A stretch of 64,000 nt of DNA, from positions 124,001-188,000 of the forward strand of contig NZ_JAASUI010000001.1 of NCBI RefSeq assembly GCF_014224155.1. Reading direction: 5' to 3'. Below the pieces are notes generated by a model, which was not told where the DNA came from, did not search any database, and worked only from the letters and a program-made list of their open reading frames with translations. Positions 35,683 to 44,816 of this stretch are shown one piece after another (the stretch's first letter is position 1; each line of letters begins with the position of its first letter). The stretch is from Listeria cossartiae subsp. cossartiae. Its GTDB lineage: Bacteria > Bacillota > Bacilli > Lactobacillales > Listeriaceae. The position numbers were made by a program, and so were the translations under genes.

Positions 35683-36845
35683 GCCTTTTTCAGAGTGTGA
35701 AATTAGCATTAAAACAACTACTATCCGCCAAATTTCGCACATTTTTAACGATGCTCGGAATTATTATTGGTGTTTTTTCGGTTATACTGCTTGTTTCGAT
35801 TGGTGAGGCGATATCGAAAAATGTCGCTACACAATTAGGCGATATGGGGAGCAACTTGGTGTCAGTTAGTTTTTATTCAGATAATCCTAACGACAAATTC
35901 ACGTATAAAGATGCGAAAAGTCTTTTAAATCGAACTGAAATTGGCTCGCCGGAAGTGATGCAAACAAAGGAAGTTCGAACGAGCGACAAAACTGCGAGCA
36001 ATCAAGTGACGGGAATAACGGAAGAGTATGCCAGCATCAAAAATTTGGAAGTTGCGTTAGGTCGATTTTGCTCGAATGTCGATGTTCGATATGCTCAGAA
36101 AGTAACAGTTATTGGCTCGGAAATTGCCAAAACCTATTTCAAAAACCAAAATCCGGTCGGAAAACATCTGCAAATTGCTGGTGCCAGATATATGGTCATT
36201 GGCGTTTTGGAAGAAAAAGGCGAGAGTCTCTTTGGATCAGCAGACGAGAAACTGTTTATCCCAATTACTTCCGCAGAACGACTTTTTAAAACGGATTCTG
36301 TAGATTTATATTATGTTCAAACCAAAAATACGGGGCAGGTTCCGGCGGCAGTGAAGCAAATCGAGCAGAAAATGAGTCAGCTTTTTCCGAATAATAAGGA
36401 TGCGTATACGGTGGTGAATCAACAACAGGCGCTGGATACATTTGATAGCATTACGAGTACGCTGACGATTGGACTTGGGGCGATTGCTGGGATTTCGCTA
36501 CTCGTTGGCGGGATTGGAATTATGAACATTATGCTCGTTTCTGTCTCGGAGCGGACTCGTGAAATTGGGATTCGAAAGGCGATTGGTGCGGGTCCCGGCG
36601 ATATTTTAATGCAGTTTTTAATTGAAGCGGTTGTGCTTAGTTTGTTAGGTGGGGGAATCGGGATTTTATTAGGTGTTTTTTCGGCGCAGCTCGTTACGGT
36701 CGCTTCTAGTTTTGAAATGCACGTTTCTGCCGCGACGATTCTTTTAGCAGTTGGGTTTTCGATGTTTATTGGCGTGGTGTTTGGCGTAGTTCCAGCACGG
36801 AAGGCATCGAAAAAAATGCCGATAGATGCGTTGCGAGCGGATTAA
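35679..36845 (+). CDS. MacB-type ABC transporter permease
   Basis: This 388-residue permease has the MacB layout: N-terminal helix (FRTFLTMLGIIIGVFSVILLVS), a large extracellular MacB_PCD domain (about 50-260), then three helices in the FtsX domain with GLGAIAGISLLVGGIGIMNIMLVSVSERTREIGIRKAIGA-type block (seen as GIGIMNIMLVSVSERTREI). MacB pumps use mechanotransmission to expel peptides or drugs rather than classic transport. The start overlaps the ATPase stop (ATGA). Confidence 0.92.
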   Translation: MSLFQSVKLALKQLLSAKFRTFLTMLGIIIGVFSVILLVSIGEAISKNVATQLGDMGSNLVSVSFYSDNPNDKFTYKDAKSLLNRTEIGSPEVMQTKEVRTSDKTASNQVTGITEEYASIKNLEVALGRFCSNVDVRYAQKVTVIGSEIAKTYFKNQNPVGKHLQIAGARYMVIGVLEEKGESLFGSADEKLFIPITSAERLFKTDSVDLYYVQTKNTGQVPAAVKQIEQKMSQLFPNNKDAYTVVNQQQALDTFDSITSTLTIGLGAIAGISLLVGGIGIMNIMLVSVSERTREIGIRKAIGAGPGDILMQFLIEAVVLSLLGGGIGILLGVFSAQLVTVASSFEMHVSAATILLAVGFSMFIGVVFGVVPARKASKKMPIDALRAD

Positions 36846-36863
36846 CTAAAGGAGGCGTTTGGG

Positions 36864-37007
36864 ATGGAAATAGAACAACAAGCGGATGATACTTGGGTTT
36901 TAGTTGAAATTGTCAGCCTTGTGACCAACGTGGAACGACAAAGATTAAGAGAACTTAGCTATTCTGAATTGGAAGATTTGTATAAAAGAGTGGTCGTTGA
37001 GCGTTAA
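36864..37007 (+). CDS. Small hypothetical protein (47 aa)
   Basis: The 47-residue product starts MEIEQQADDTWVLVEIV and ends LEDLYKRVVVER. It is soluble, acidic then helical, with the pattern RQRLRELSYSELEDLY. It resembles the small BH0509-type Bacillus proteins, but I am not certain. AAAGGAGGCG lies at correct spacing before the ATG, which makes translation likely. It lies 18 bp after the permease gene and may be the last gene of that operon. Confidence 0.6.
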   Translation: MEIEQQADDTWVLVEIVSLVTNVERQRLRELSYSELEDLYKRVVVER

Positions 37008-37077
37008 ATCAATCCTAGTTTTTGCGAGAACGATGAATCTATGCGAAAATAAAAGCAAATTAGTGGGAGGGATTTTG

Positions 37078-37560
37078 ATGGATGAATCAATCACGAAGCT
37101 AGATGCTGGCGGGGCGGTCGTTGAGTTTGAATTAGAAATCAACGCATCGGCGGCAGCGGTTTTCGAATTATTAACAACAAATGAAGGCTTGGCAAAATGG
37201 TTTGATGAACTTGAAATGGGTGAACTTGGCGCGGATGGACATTTACTTTTCGTTATGACGCCTGAAGAAAAAATAAAAATGCCAATTCGCGCATTGGAAG
37301 CTAACCAGAAACTTGCTTTCGAGTGGGATCAAGATGAAGTTGCCTTTGAACTGAATGCCATTGCGGCGAATAAAACGAAGCTAACATTCACAGAACAGCT
37401 CACTGCAATCACCGAACATAGCCCGAGAGATATTTCCGGTTGGCATATTTGCTTGAAGAAATTACAAGCGAGCGCAGAAGGAAAAACATACGATTTCAAC
37501 AAAGCAGAGTTCGAATCACTTTTTGCTAAGTATCAAAAAGAACTAAATATCGAAAAATAA
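37078..37560 (+). CDS. SRPBCC/AHSA1-domain protein
   Basis: This 160-residue protein has an Aha1/START-like fold, with motifs VEFELEINASAAAVFELLT and GLAKWFDELEMGE near the N-terminus and SGWHICLKKLQASAEG at the end. Members bind hydrophobic ligands or act as co-chaperones; the ligand is unknown. The ATG at 37078 has GTGGGAGGG upstream, while the longer frame from 36997 would overlap the preceding small gene. A strong terminator follows. Confidence 0.88.
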   Translation: MDESITKLDAGGAVVEFELEINASAAAVFELLTTNEGLAKWFDELEMGELGADGHLLFVMTPEEKIKMPIRALEANQKLAFEWDQDEVAFELNAIAANKTKLTFTEQLTAITEHSPRDISGWHICLKKLQASAEGKTYDFNKAEFESLFAKYQKELNIEK

Positions 37561-37570
37561 AATCCTTTAG

Positions 37571-37616
37571 AAAAGCCATAAATGAAGCTGAGAATGCTTT
37601 GTTTATGGCTTTTTTC
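37571..37616 (+). terminator. Terminator of the SRPBCC gene
   Basis: Perfect 12-bp arms AAAAGCCATAAA (37571-37582) and TTTATGGCTTTT (37602-37613) are followed by more T residues. The loop is 19 bases. Confidence 0.8.
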
Positions 37617-37687
37617 TGTATGAATTAATCTTTTTCCACTTTAACTGGAAATTCCTTATGTTCAAAAAAGTAATCGGTTTCATTAGA

Positions 37688-37702
37688 ATGTAATTGTAAG
37701 CA
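37688..37702 (+). promoter_or_regulatory. Possible cre site upstream of the first PTS/mannosidase cluster
   Basis: ATGTAATTGTAAGCA fits the catabolite-response consensus WTGNAANCGNWNNCW except for T in place of the core C. It lies 28 bp before the IIA start, a place where CcpA repression would make sense. Confidence 0.3.
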
Positions 37703-37730
37703 AGGCATTGAAAAAATACGGGGTGACGAA

Positions 37731-38189
37731 ATGATAGTATCAGAAGAACAATTATTTTTAAATCAGCATCTAAGCACAAAAGAAGAAGTGCTAGCTTTTA
37801 TTGCAGACAAGGCGGCTGAAATTGGCATCACGACGAATTCGGCACAAGTAGAGCGCGATTTATGGGCACGCGAAAAAGAATACGCAACAGCAGTACAACA
37901 ATTAATCGCCATTCCACATGCGAAAACGGAGGCAATATCGGAAGCGAAACTGCTTTTCATTCGTCTTGTTGAACCGATTGATTGGGAGTCAAAAGAAGGC
38001 TTTAAGGCACAAGCCATTTTTGCGATATTAGTTCCAGCAAGTGAAGCCAGCCAGCAACATCTGAAAATTTTATCCAGTGTGGCTGTGAATTTACTAGAAG
38101 AAACGTTTCAAGAACAAATTTTAACGATTAAAACGGAACACGAACTGATGGATTACTTGAAAGATAATTTGGAAGGAGAATTGATATGA
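37731..38189 (+). CDS. PTS fructose-family IIA protein
   Basis: This 152-residue IIA-Fru domain has the phospho-histidine in QLIAIPHAKTEAI at about residue 63. It receives phosphate from HPr and passes it to IIB. GGGGTGACGAA precedes the ATG. Its stop overlaps the IIB start (ATGA). It is the first gene of a IIA-IIB-IIC-mannosidase-activator cluster. Confidence 0.92.
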   Translation: MIVSEEQLFLNQHLSTKEEVLAFIADKAAEIGITTNSAQVERDLWAREKEYATAVQQLIAIPHAKTEAISEAKLLFIRLVEPIDWESKEGFKAQAIFAILVPASEASQQHLKILSSVAVNLLEETFQEQILTIKTEHELMDYLKDNLEGELI

Positions 38190-38518
38190 AAGTTGTAGGA
38201 GTTACGTCATGTATCGCAGGACTTGCGCACACACCAATGGCAGCAAAGGCATTAGAAAAAGCGGGAGTAAAATTAGGTCACGATGTCAAAATCGAACAAC
38301 AAGGAGCGATGGGAACAATCGATGAAATTACGCCAGCTGAAGTAAGCGCGGCAGATGTAGTTATCATCGCGGCGGATAAAGTGATCGACGGGGAAGATCG
38401 TTTCAAAGGAAAGCCAGTCGTTCGTGTGAAAATTGGTCAATGTGTCGCGAACGGGGAAGCGGTGTTGAGTAAAGTAGTTGCAGCAATTGAAGCACGCAAA
38501 CAAAAGGAGGCTAATTAA
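38186..38518 (+). CDS. PTS fructose-family IIB protein
   Basis: This 110-residue IIB-Fru protein has the phospho-cysteine motif VTSCIAGLAHTPMAAKALEKA (Cys at residue 8; here written as TSCIAGLAHT core). It is a stand-alone domain, not fused to IIC. It overlaps IIA by 4 bp and precedes IIC by 3 bp. Confidence 0.92.
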   Translation: MKVVGVTSCIAGLAHTPMAAKALEKAGVKLGHDVKIEQQGAMGTIDEITPAEVSAADVVIIAADKVIDGEDRFKGKPVVRVKIGQCVANGEAVLSKVVAAIEARKQKEAN

Positions 38519-38521
38519 GTC

Positions 38522-39634
38522 ATGAAAGGGAAATTAAACGAAGCAAAAGACCACTTAATGTCGGGGATATCGTATGCACTACCGGTTATTATTGCGGGGT
38601 CACTTGTTGTAGCTGTTGCAAAATTAATTGGGATTATTGGCGGGGTTACAAATCTAGATGCTTACGCTGATGCAAGCGGATTTTATCATTACGTTTATTT
38701 ATTTCAAAATGTAGGTTGGGCGGCAATTGGCTTACTTAACTTAGTGCTTGCTGGATATATTGCTTATTCAATCGCTGGCAAACCGGCGCTTGCTGCGGGT
38801 TTTGTCGGTGGGGTTTTGGCTACTAGTACAAATGCTGGTTTCTTAGGTGCTGTGGTCGCTGGTTTCTTCGCCGGTTGGTTAACAAACTGGGTGAAAAAAC
38901 ATGTTCGTATCACTGGACCAGCTGCTAGTTCTTTACCGCTAATTATTTTGCCACTTATCACGGTTGGCGCCACGGGGATACTGATGTCACTTATTCTCGG
39001 CGGACCGCTTGGATGGCTAAACCAAACATTACTTGATTGGGTAACAGAAATGTGTAAAAACGATACAAATGTCATTATTCTAGCACTTATTTTAGGAGCA
39101 ATGATTGGATTTGACCTTGGTGGACCTGTGAATAAAGCTGCTTGGATGGCTGGGAATGCGCTATTTATGAGTGGGATTTACCTACCTTCGATTATGATTA
39201 ACGTCGCAATCTGTATTCCGCCACTTGGCTACGGAATCGCTACACTTTTACGCAAAAAGAATTATTCTACTACGTTCAAAGAAGCTGGAAATGGTGCGCT
39301 AATCATGGGACTAATTGGGGTCACGGAAGGTGCGATTCCATTTACACTACGTAGCCCTGGTAAATTAATTCCGCTAAATGTAATTGCCTGCGCGATTGGT
39401 AGTGCTGTAACAATGGGACTTGGCGCTTATGTGAAAATGCCGCCAATCGGTGGGATGTATGGTTTCTTCACCATTGGTAACGGCTGGGCTTACTTAGTTG
39501 GTGGTCTAGTTGGAGCATTTATTATCGGAATTTGCGCGAATTTATTCGTCAATTTCACCGAAGAAGAAACAGCTGCTGCAGACGATGCTATTGACGATAT
39601 CGATATTAGTTTTGACGAAATAGAGATTAAATAA
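38522..39634 (+). CDS. PTS fructose-family IIC permease
   Basis: This 370-residue membrane protein of the fructose/mannitol-type IIC class has about nine helices. Signature blocks include MSGISYALPVIIAGSLV at the N-terminus and GFDLGGPVNKAAWMAGNAL in the middle. The C-terminal tail is acidic (DDAIDDIDISFDEIEIK). Together with the following GH38 enzyme it probably imports an alpha-mannoside or mannosyl-glycerate-type sugar, as E. coli MngA/MngB do. Confidence 0.92.
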   Translation: MKGKLNEAKDHLMSGISYALPVIIAGSLVVAVAKLIGIIGGVTNLDAYADASGFYHYVYLFQNVGWAAIGLLNLVLAGYIAYSIAGKPALAAGFVGGVLATSTNAGFLGAVVAGFFAGWLTNWVKKHVRITGPAASSLPLIILPLITVGATGILMSLILGGPLGWLNQTLLDWVTEMCKNDTNVIILALILGAMIGFDLGGPVNKAAWMAGNALFMSGIYLPSIMINVAICIPPLGYGIATLLRKKNYSTTFKEAGNGALIMGLIGVTEGAIPFTLRSPGKLIPLNVIACAIGSAVTMGLGAYVKMPPIGGMYGFFTIGNGWAYLVGGLVGAFIIGICANLFVNFTEEETAAADDAIDDIDISFDEIEIK

Positions 39635-39655
39635 TAGTTGGAGGATTTAATTAAA

Positions 39656-42283
39656 ATGACTAAAACGAAAGTACATGTAATTCCGCATTCACATTGGGAT
39701 AGAGAATGGTATTTCACTTCAAGCCGCTCAACAATCTATTTAGTGAAGCATTTAAAAGAAGTAATTGAAACTTTAGAAGCGAAAGACGATTACCATTTTT
39801 ACTTAATGGATGCTCAAAGTTCGTTAATAGAAGATTATTTGCGCTACTGCCCGGAAGATAAATCTAGATTAGAAAAATTGATTGCTGAAAAACGCCTTAT
39901 TACCGGACCTTGGTATACACAAACGGATCAATTAGTCATTTCACAAGAATCGATTGTTAGAAACTTGCTTTATGGAACGAGAATCGCTCGCGAAATGGGA
40001 CATAGCATGGCTGTTGGTTATGTCCCGGATGCGTTCGGGCAAGGCGGAAACATGCCGCAAATTTATAAAGAATTCGGCATTTCGAAATTTCTGTTTTGGC
40101 GCGGAGTTGCCGATAATCGCTTAAAACAAACCGAATTTATCTGGCAGGGCGATGACGGGACGGAAATGCTAGCGGAGCAAATCCCATTCGGCTATTACTA
40201 CGGAGCGAACATTCCGGAAAACGAAGCCGAACTTAAAACGTATTTGGATGATCAAATTGGTGCTCTGGAAGAGAAAGCTTCAACGCCAAATGTTTATTTC
40301 CCAAATGGCTTAGACCAAGCGCCAGTCAGAAAAAATTTGCCAGAATTAGTTGCGAAATTCAATGAATTAGATAGCACGCGGGAATACCAAATCGCTTCAC
40401 CAGAAACATTTTTCGCGGATTTAGAAAAAGATGTGACCGATTTACCAGTCATTGCCGGCGAATTAACAGAAGGAAAACATAGTCGCCTGCATAAATCGAT
40501 TTTCTCTACTCGGGCGGATTTAAAACAAGCAAACAATCAAATCGAAAACTTTTTAAGCAATGTGCTGGAGCCAGTTCTTTCCATCAGCTACTCACTTGGG
40601 AATCGCTACCCACACAATGAACTCGCAGAAATTTGGAAGTTGATGTTTGAAAATGCTGCACACGATAGCATTGGTGGCTGTAATAGTGATACGACCAACC
40701 GCGACGTCAAACATCGTTACAAATTGGCTTCAGATTTAGCGACCAATTTACTCGATTTAAACATGCGCCTAATCAGCGAAAAAATCGAACAAAAACAGCC
40801 GTTCCAATTTACCGTTTTCAACCCACTTCCATACGAAAAAAGTGGCGTTATCAAAATGACTGCATACATTCCAGAAGATAATTTCACAGTAGAAGATACG
40901 CAAGGAAACACGCTTGAATACACGATTCTAGAAAAAACAGACCTAACTGAATACGTCTTAAATCAACATATCGATCTAAACCCAAGCAAACCCGTTTATT
41001 TACCAGCAAAAGTCTTTTTAGCGACAATGCTAGTAAACGTAAATAGTCTTCCAGCGCTAGGCTATGACACCATCTACTTTAATTTAGAAAAAGAAACTCC
41101 AGTGCAAGAACCGACACAATCCGCCGCGACAAAAATCGAAAACGAATTTTATGAAATCCAGTTAGCAGCCAACAATTCACTAACGATTCATGATAAAAAA
41201 GCGGGCAGAACTTACACCGATCAAATGATTTTTGTGGAAAATGGCGACGATGGCGATTCGTACAACTATTCTCCGCCACGAAAAGACCTTGTAATTTCAT
41301 CAAAAGAAGCAGTAGTGGAAAGCATAGAGTCTAGCATATCAAGCGTCAACCAAGCATTAACTATTTCCTTCAAGTTAAATGTACCGTATAATTTAGAAGA
41401 ACGTGCAAATGGTGAAAAAAATAACGAAATGACTATTGAAACAGTAATTTCTTTACGTAAAAACGAAGAACTCATTCGTTTCGATGTGCAAATTGATAAC
41501 CAAGTATTGAGTCATCGTTTATGCGTCACTTTCGCCACCGAAATTGCTAGTAAATTCTCGACAGCTGACCAATTATTCGCGCCAATCAAGCGTCAGGTTC
41601 GCCTTCCAGAAATGGACGTGTGGGAAGCGGAAGAATGGCAAGAAGCGCCAATTTCGATTGAAGCAATGCAAAGTTTTGTTAGCTTACATGATGAATCTCA
41701 TGGGGTTGCAGTAATGACAGAAGGCGTGCGCGAATATGAAATCATTGGCGAAAATTACGATACGATTTCGCTAACTCTGTTCCGCACATTTAGCCATATG
41801 GGTAAAACCGATTTACTATATCGTCCAGGTAGAGCTTCCGGTGAATCAATCGTTGTGACCCCAGACGCGCAACTACTTGGCGAAATCAACGCAACATTTG
41901 CGCTAACTTTATTTGAAAGCTCTTTTGATGAAGCGGAAATCGCGAAAAAAGCAAAAGAATATTTGTCGAATCCACCAGTTTACCAAATGTCAGATTTTCT
42001 AAACGGCCGCTTGATTTATGTTTACCGCGACGAAGATAAAATACTGGATGCCACATATAGCTTGGAACTTCCGACAATAGACGGAGCGATTATTAGCGCA
42101 GTGAAAAAAGCCGAAGACAGCGATGCCTTCATTACGCGCTTTTTCAATCCATATTTACAAAAAGAAATCACGATTCCAGAAATTTTCCAAGGCAAGGAAC
42201 GCCGCTTGGATGAAAGTAAATCAAACGAGAAACAAACGATATTAAAACATGCTAAAGTACAAACGTATTTATTTGAAAAGTAA
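39656..42283 (+). CDS. Alpha-mannosidase, GH38 (MngB-like)
   Basis: This 875-residue enzyme has the GH38 zinc motif VIPHSHWDREWYF at the N-terminus and the nucleophile-region YVPDAFGQGGNMPQI at about residue 125. A second catalytic-domain block is ENAAHDSIGGCNSDTT at about residue 335. It should hydrolyse the phosphorylated mannoside brought in by the adjacent PTS (2-O-mannosyl-6-phosphoglycerate in E. coli); the substrate here is unproven. The ATG at 39656 follows GGAGGATTTAA; the in-frame TTG at 39638 lies on the ribosome site itself. Confidence 0.92.
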   Translation: MTKTKVHVIPHSHWDREWYFTSSRSTIYLVKHLKEVIETLEAKDDYHFYLMDAQSSLIEDYLRYCPEDKSRLEKLIAEKRLITGPWYTQTDQLVISQESIVRNLLYGTRIAREMGHSMAVGYVPDAFGQGGNMPQIYKEFGISKFLFWRGVADNRLKQTEFIWQGDDGTEMLAEQIPFGYYYGANIPENEAELKTYLDDQIGALEEKASTPNVYFPNGLDQAPVRKNLPELVAKFNELDSTREYQIASPETFFADLEKDVTDLPVIAGELTEGKHSRLHKSIFSTRADLKQANNQIENFLSNVLEPVLSISYSLGNRYPHNELAEIWKLMFENAAHDSIGGCNSDTTNRDVKHRYKLASDLATNLLDLNMRLISEKIEQKQPFQFTVFNPLPYEKSGVIKMTAYIPEDNFTVEDTQGNTLEYTILEKTDLTEYVLNQHIDLNPSKPVYLPAKVFLATMLVNVNSLPALGYDTIYFNLEKETPVQEPTQSAATKIENEFYEIQLAANNSLTIHDKKAGRTYTDQMIFVENGDDGDSYNYSPPRKDLVISSKEAVVESIESSISSVNQALTISFKLNVPYNLEERANGEKNNEMTIETVISLRKNEELIRFDVQIDNQVLSHRLCVTFATEIASKFSTADQLFAPIKRQVRLPEMDVWEAEEWQEAPISIEAMQSFVSLHDESHGVAVMTEGVREYEIIGENYDTISLTLFRTFSHMGKTDLLYRPGRASGESIVVTPDAQLLGEINATFALTLFESSFDEAEIAKKAKEYLSNPPVYQMSDFLNGRLIYVYRDEDKILDATYSLELPTIDGAIISAVKKAEDSDAFITRFFNPYLQKEITIPEIFQGKERRLDESKSNEKQTILKHAKVQTYLFEK

Positions 42284-42315
42284 CATCTAACTACCTAAAA
42301 AAGGAGCTGCTACAA

Positions 42316-44250
42316 ATGGGATATTTCGCTTATAAACGTTTGGAAACACTATATGGCATGCTCCTTGATGCGGGTAGCCACTTATCAGCTCAGAAACTCA
42401 GCCAAGATTTACATATTTCCGAACGAACGATACGAACGGACATTGCTAAACTAACCGAATTTCTCGAAAGCCACGGGGCAACCATAACGCTTACTCGAGG
42501 AGCGGGATACAAAATCGAAATCCTTGATCCAGCCGTTTTCCAAACTTTTCAGGCCGAAAAAAGCAAACCGAAAAACGCCGATTATTTTGACTTAGATAAT
42601 CCCGAAGAACGCGTAAAATATGAGATTTTCTTGCTGCTATCAAGCGCCGACTACATTAAATTGGAAGACTTGGCAGATACGATTTTTGCTAGCCGTGCAA
42701 CCATTTCAAATGATATGAAGCAAGTTCGAAAAGTTATTGCAGCGTATGATTTAACGCTCGTCTCAAAACCGGGTAGTGGCGTGAAAATTATCGGAGAAGA
42801 AGAAAAAATGCGCTACGCTTTAACCGCGCTAATTGCTTCCAAAAACACCCCGGAATCCTACTTAGAAACATTTTTCGAATGGCATAAACAAAAAGATAAA
42901 CTGCAAAAATTAATGACAGCCGTGACCGATTATTTTTTTGCGACCAACATTCGTTTCACAGACGAAGCGCTTCAAAATTTACTTTTACATATGATGATTT
43001 TAGTGGAACGAATTGAACTCGGGCATACGTTGGAAAAGTTTGAATTAACGGATGTTAGTGAAGAAGAAATCGCAATTGCGTCTAAATTGGCTACTATTAT
43101 AGAATCCCTTTTCGAAATAGAGATTGCGGACGCGGACAAAAATTATTTACTTCTCCAAATCGCCAGCAAACGAATTCTGAATGTAGAAGATAAAGAAATT
43201 AGCGAATTTGATGATTATGCGTATATCGAAGGCATGTTGGACCGCATTGAGTCACATTATTTTTATCATTTACAGGATGACATGCAGCTGAAAAAGGATC
43301 TTGTTGCCCATATTCATTCGATGTTATACCGCGTGAAATACCATATGACCGTCAAAAACCCAATGACGGAGCACATCAAGCGCTATTACCCGTTAGCTTA
43401 CGAAATCACGCTCGATGCAGTAGAATCACTAAAAAAAGACTACCCATATGACATTAATCAAAATGAATTAGCCTATTTGGCGCTTCATATCGGGGCATCT
43501 TTAGAGCGAAATTATCAAATCTCTTACTATCGGCATAAATCGGCTTTAATCGTCTGCGGCTCAGGTTTTGGAACGGCGCGAATTGTGGAAGCAAAAGTGA
43601 AGTCGGCAGTGAGCAATCTCGACATTACAAAAGTGGTTTCGATTCAAGAATATAACCGTTTTATCCATATTGAAGAAGATATCATTCTTTCCACCGTTAG
43701 AATACCTGAGAAAAATAAGCCGGTCATCAAAATCAGCAACATCCCAACTAATGAAGAATTAAAAATGCTTGGGGCGATTATTCAAGAACAAACCGATCCA
43801 AACCGCGGCTTTCTATCCAATTTTTTCACGGCTGATTTTTTTGCGAGAAGCAGTATGACGAGTAAAACGGCAATTTTAGAAGAGATGGTCGACTCATTGC
43901 AGCGGCAAAATATTGTTGGCGACGACTTCCTGCGCTCGGTTCTCGAACGTGAAAAACTAGGCTCAACTGTACTCGGAACTGGAATAGCAATCCCACATCC
44001 ACTCGGACTGATGGCGAAAGAAACAAAAATCGTTATTCGGATATTAGATAAGCCAATCAAATGGGATCAAAAACAATCCGTTCACGCCGTATTTTTACTA
44101 TGTATAAGCAAAAATGATTATGAAGAAGCCATTAATATCTATGAGTTACTTGTGGAATTAGTGCGCGAAGAATACGGTGAAAAACTTTCAGGGCTTTCTG
44201 ATTTTTATGCATTCACGGCTCTGGCAAATGATATATTGAAGAAAAAGTAA
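42316..44250 (+). CDS. PRD-containing transcriptional activator (LicR/ManR type)
   Basis: This 644-residue regulator has two N-terminal HTH domains (DLHISERTIRTDIAKL and FASRATISNDMKQVRK), two PRDs with conserved His residues (about 185-290 and 300-400), a IIB-like domain with Cys in CGSGFGTARIVEAKV at about residue 415, and a C-terminal IIA-Fru-like domain with AIPHPLG at about residue 558. This order marks DNA-binding activators controlled by PTS phosphorylation, not RNA antiterminators. It most likely activates the cluster immediately upstream. ATG after AAAAGGAGC. Confidence 0.92.
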   Translation: MGYFAYKRLETLYGMLLDAGSHLSAQKLSQDLHISERTIRTDIAKLTEFLESHGATITLTRGAGYKIEILDPAVFQTFQAEKSKPKNADYFDLDNPEERVKYEIFLLLSSADYIKLEDLADTIFASRATISNDMKQVRKVIAAYDLTLVSKPGSGVKIIGEEEKMRYALTALIASKNTPESYLETFFEWHKQKDKLQKLMTAVTDYFFATNIRFTDEALQNLLLHMMILVERIELGHTLEKFELTDVSEEEIAIASKLATIIESLFEIEIADADKNYLLLQIASKRILNVEDKEISEFDDYAYIEGMLDRIESHYFYHLQDDMQLKKDLVAHIHSMLYRVKYHMTVKNPMTEHIKRYYPLAYEITLDAVESLKKDYPYDINQNELAYLALHIGASLERNYQISYYRHKSALIVCGSGFGTARIVEAKVKSAVSNLDITKVVSIQEYNRFIHIEEDIILSTVRIPEKNKPVIKISNIPTNEELKMLGAIIQEQTDPNRGFLSNFFTADFFARSSMTSKTAILEEMVDSLQRQNIVGDDFLRSVLEREKLGSTVLGTGIAIPHPLGLMAKETKIVIRILDKPIKWDQKQSVHAVFLLCISKNDYEEAINIYELLVELVREEYGEKLSGLSDFYAFTALANDILKKK

Positions 44251-44286
44251 AAGCTATCTCCTTTTTTCAGGAAATAGCTTTTTCGT
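44249..44286 (+). terminator. Terminator of the first PTS/mannosidase cluster
   Basis: Arms AAAAGCTAT (44249-44257) and ATAGCTTTT (44274-44282), with an inner TCCT/AGGA pairing, are followed by T residues. Confidence 0.85.
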
Positions 44287-44378
44287 GAATTTTTCGTGAA
44301 TTTTCTCATTTTTGTATTTAGTGAAAGCGTATTTCATGGTACACTATAAGAATACTAACTAAACATATGGAGGATTTA

Positions 44379-44816
44379 ATGAACAGACAAACAGAATTTA
44401 CATTACTTATCGTTGGTGCTTCGTTAAGCATATTAACTTTTTTTGGAGCTGCGCTTTACGCCGTGATTTTTGGTTTTAGCGCGCTGGTGATATTTGACGA
44501 TGCAAGTTATTTCGCGAGTTCAGAAGATTTATTTGTAACAGGGATAATGGCTTTTGGCTCAATAATTGCCGCAATTTTTGGTCTTATATCCGCAATTTTT
44601 GGCTTCATTGGTGCATTTAAAGTGAACAGTGGCGGCTCAAAATTAAAAACAATCGCCATTTGCTTTATCATTTTAGGTGGATTACAAGCTTTCTCAATTC
44701 ACGGAATTTTATTCATAATTGCAGGTATTTTAATACTTAACAAAAAAGAATATAAAACAGTTTCTAAGAAATATGAAACAATTTCTACAGAAGATGAGGG
44801 GACGAAATGGGAATGA
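44379..44816 (+). CDS. DUF4064-like membrane protein (145 aa)
   Basis: This 145-residue protein has four hydrophobic segments and a Lys/Glu-rich tail. The layout matches DUF4064 membrane proteins, for which no function is known. The ATG at 44379 follows ATGGAGGATTTA; an in-frame ATG at 44367 overlaps that ribosome site. Its stop overlaps the next gene by 10 bp, so the two are probably translated together. Confidence 0.75.
   Translation: MNRQTEFTLLIVGASLSILTFFGAALYAVIFGFSALVIFDDASYFASSEDLFVTGIMAFGSIIAAIFGLISAIFGFIGAFKVNSGGSKLKTIAICFIILGGLQAFSIHGILFIIAGILILNKKEYKTVSKKYETISTEDEGTKWE

Noticed and set aside
37620..37730. A SigL (sigma-54) -24/-12 promoter before the first PTS cluster
   Set aside because: No GG-N10-GC pair at proper spacing with the expected flanks was found.
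42316..44250. Calling the PRD proteins RNA-binding antiterminators of the BglG type
   Set aside because: They start with HTH domains and carry IIB and IIA modules; BglG/LicT antiterminators have a short CAT RNA-binding domain and no such modules.
44283..44310. Direct repeat TTTTCGTGAAT twice after the PRD-gene terminator
   Set aside because: Only two short copies next to a T run; no relation to a promoter or operator that I can defend.
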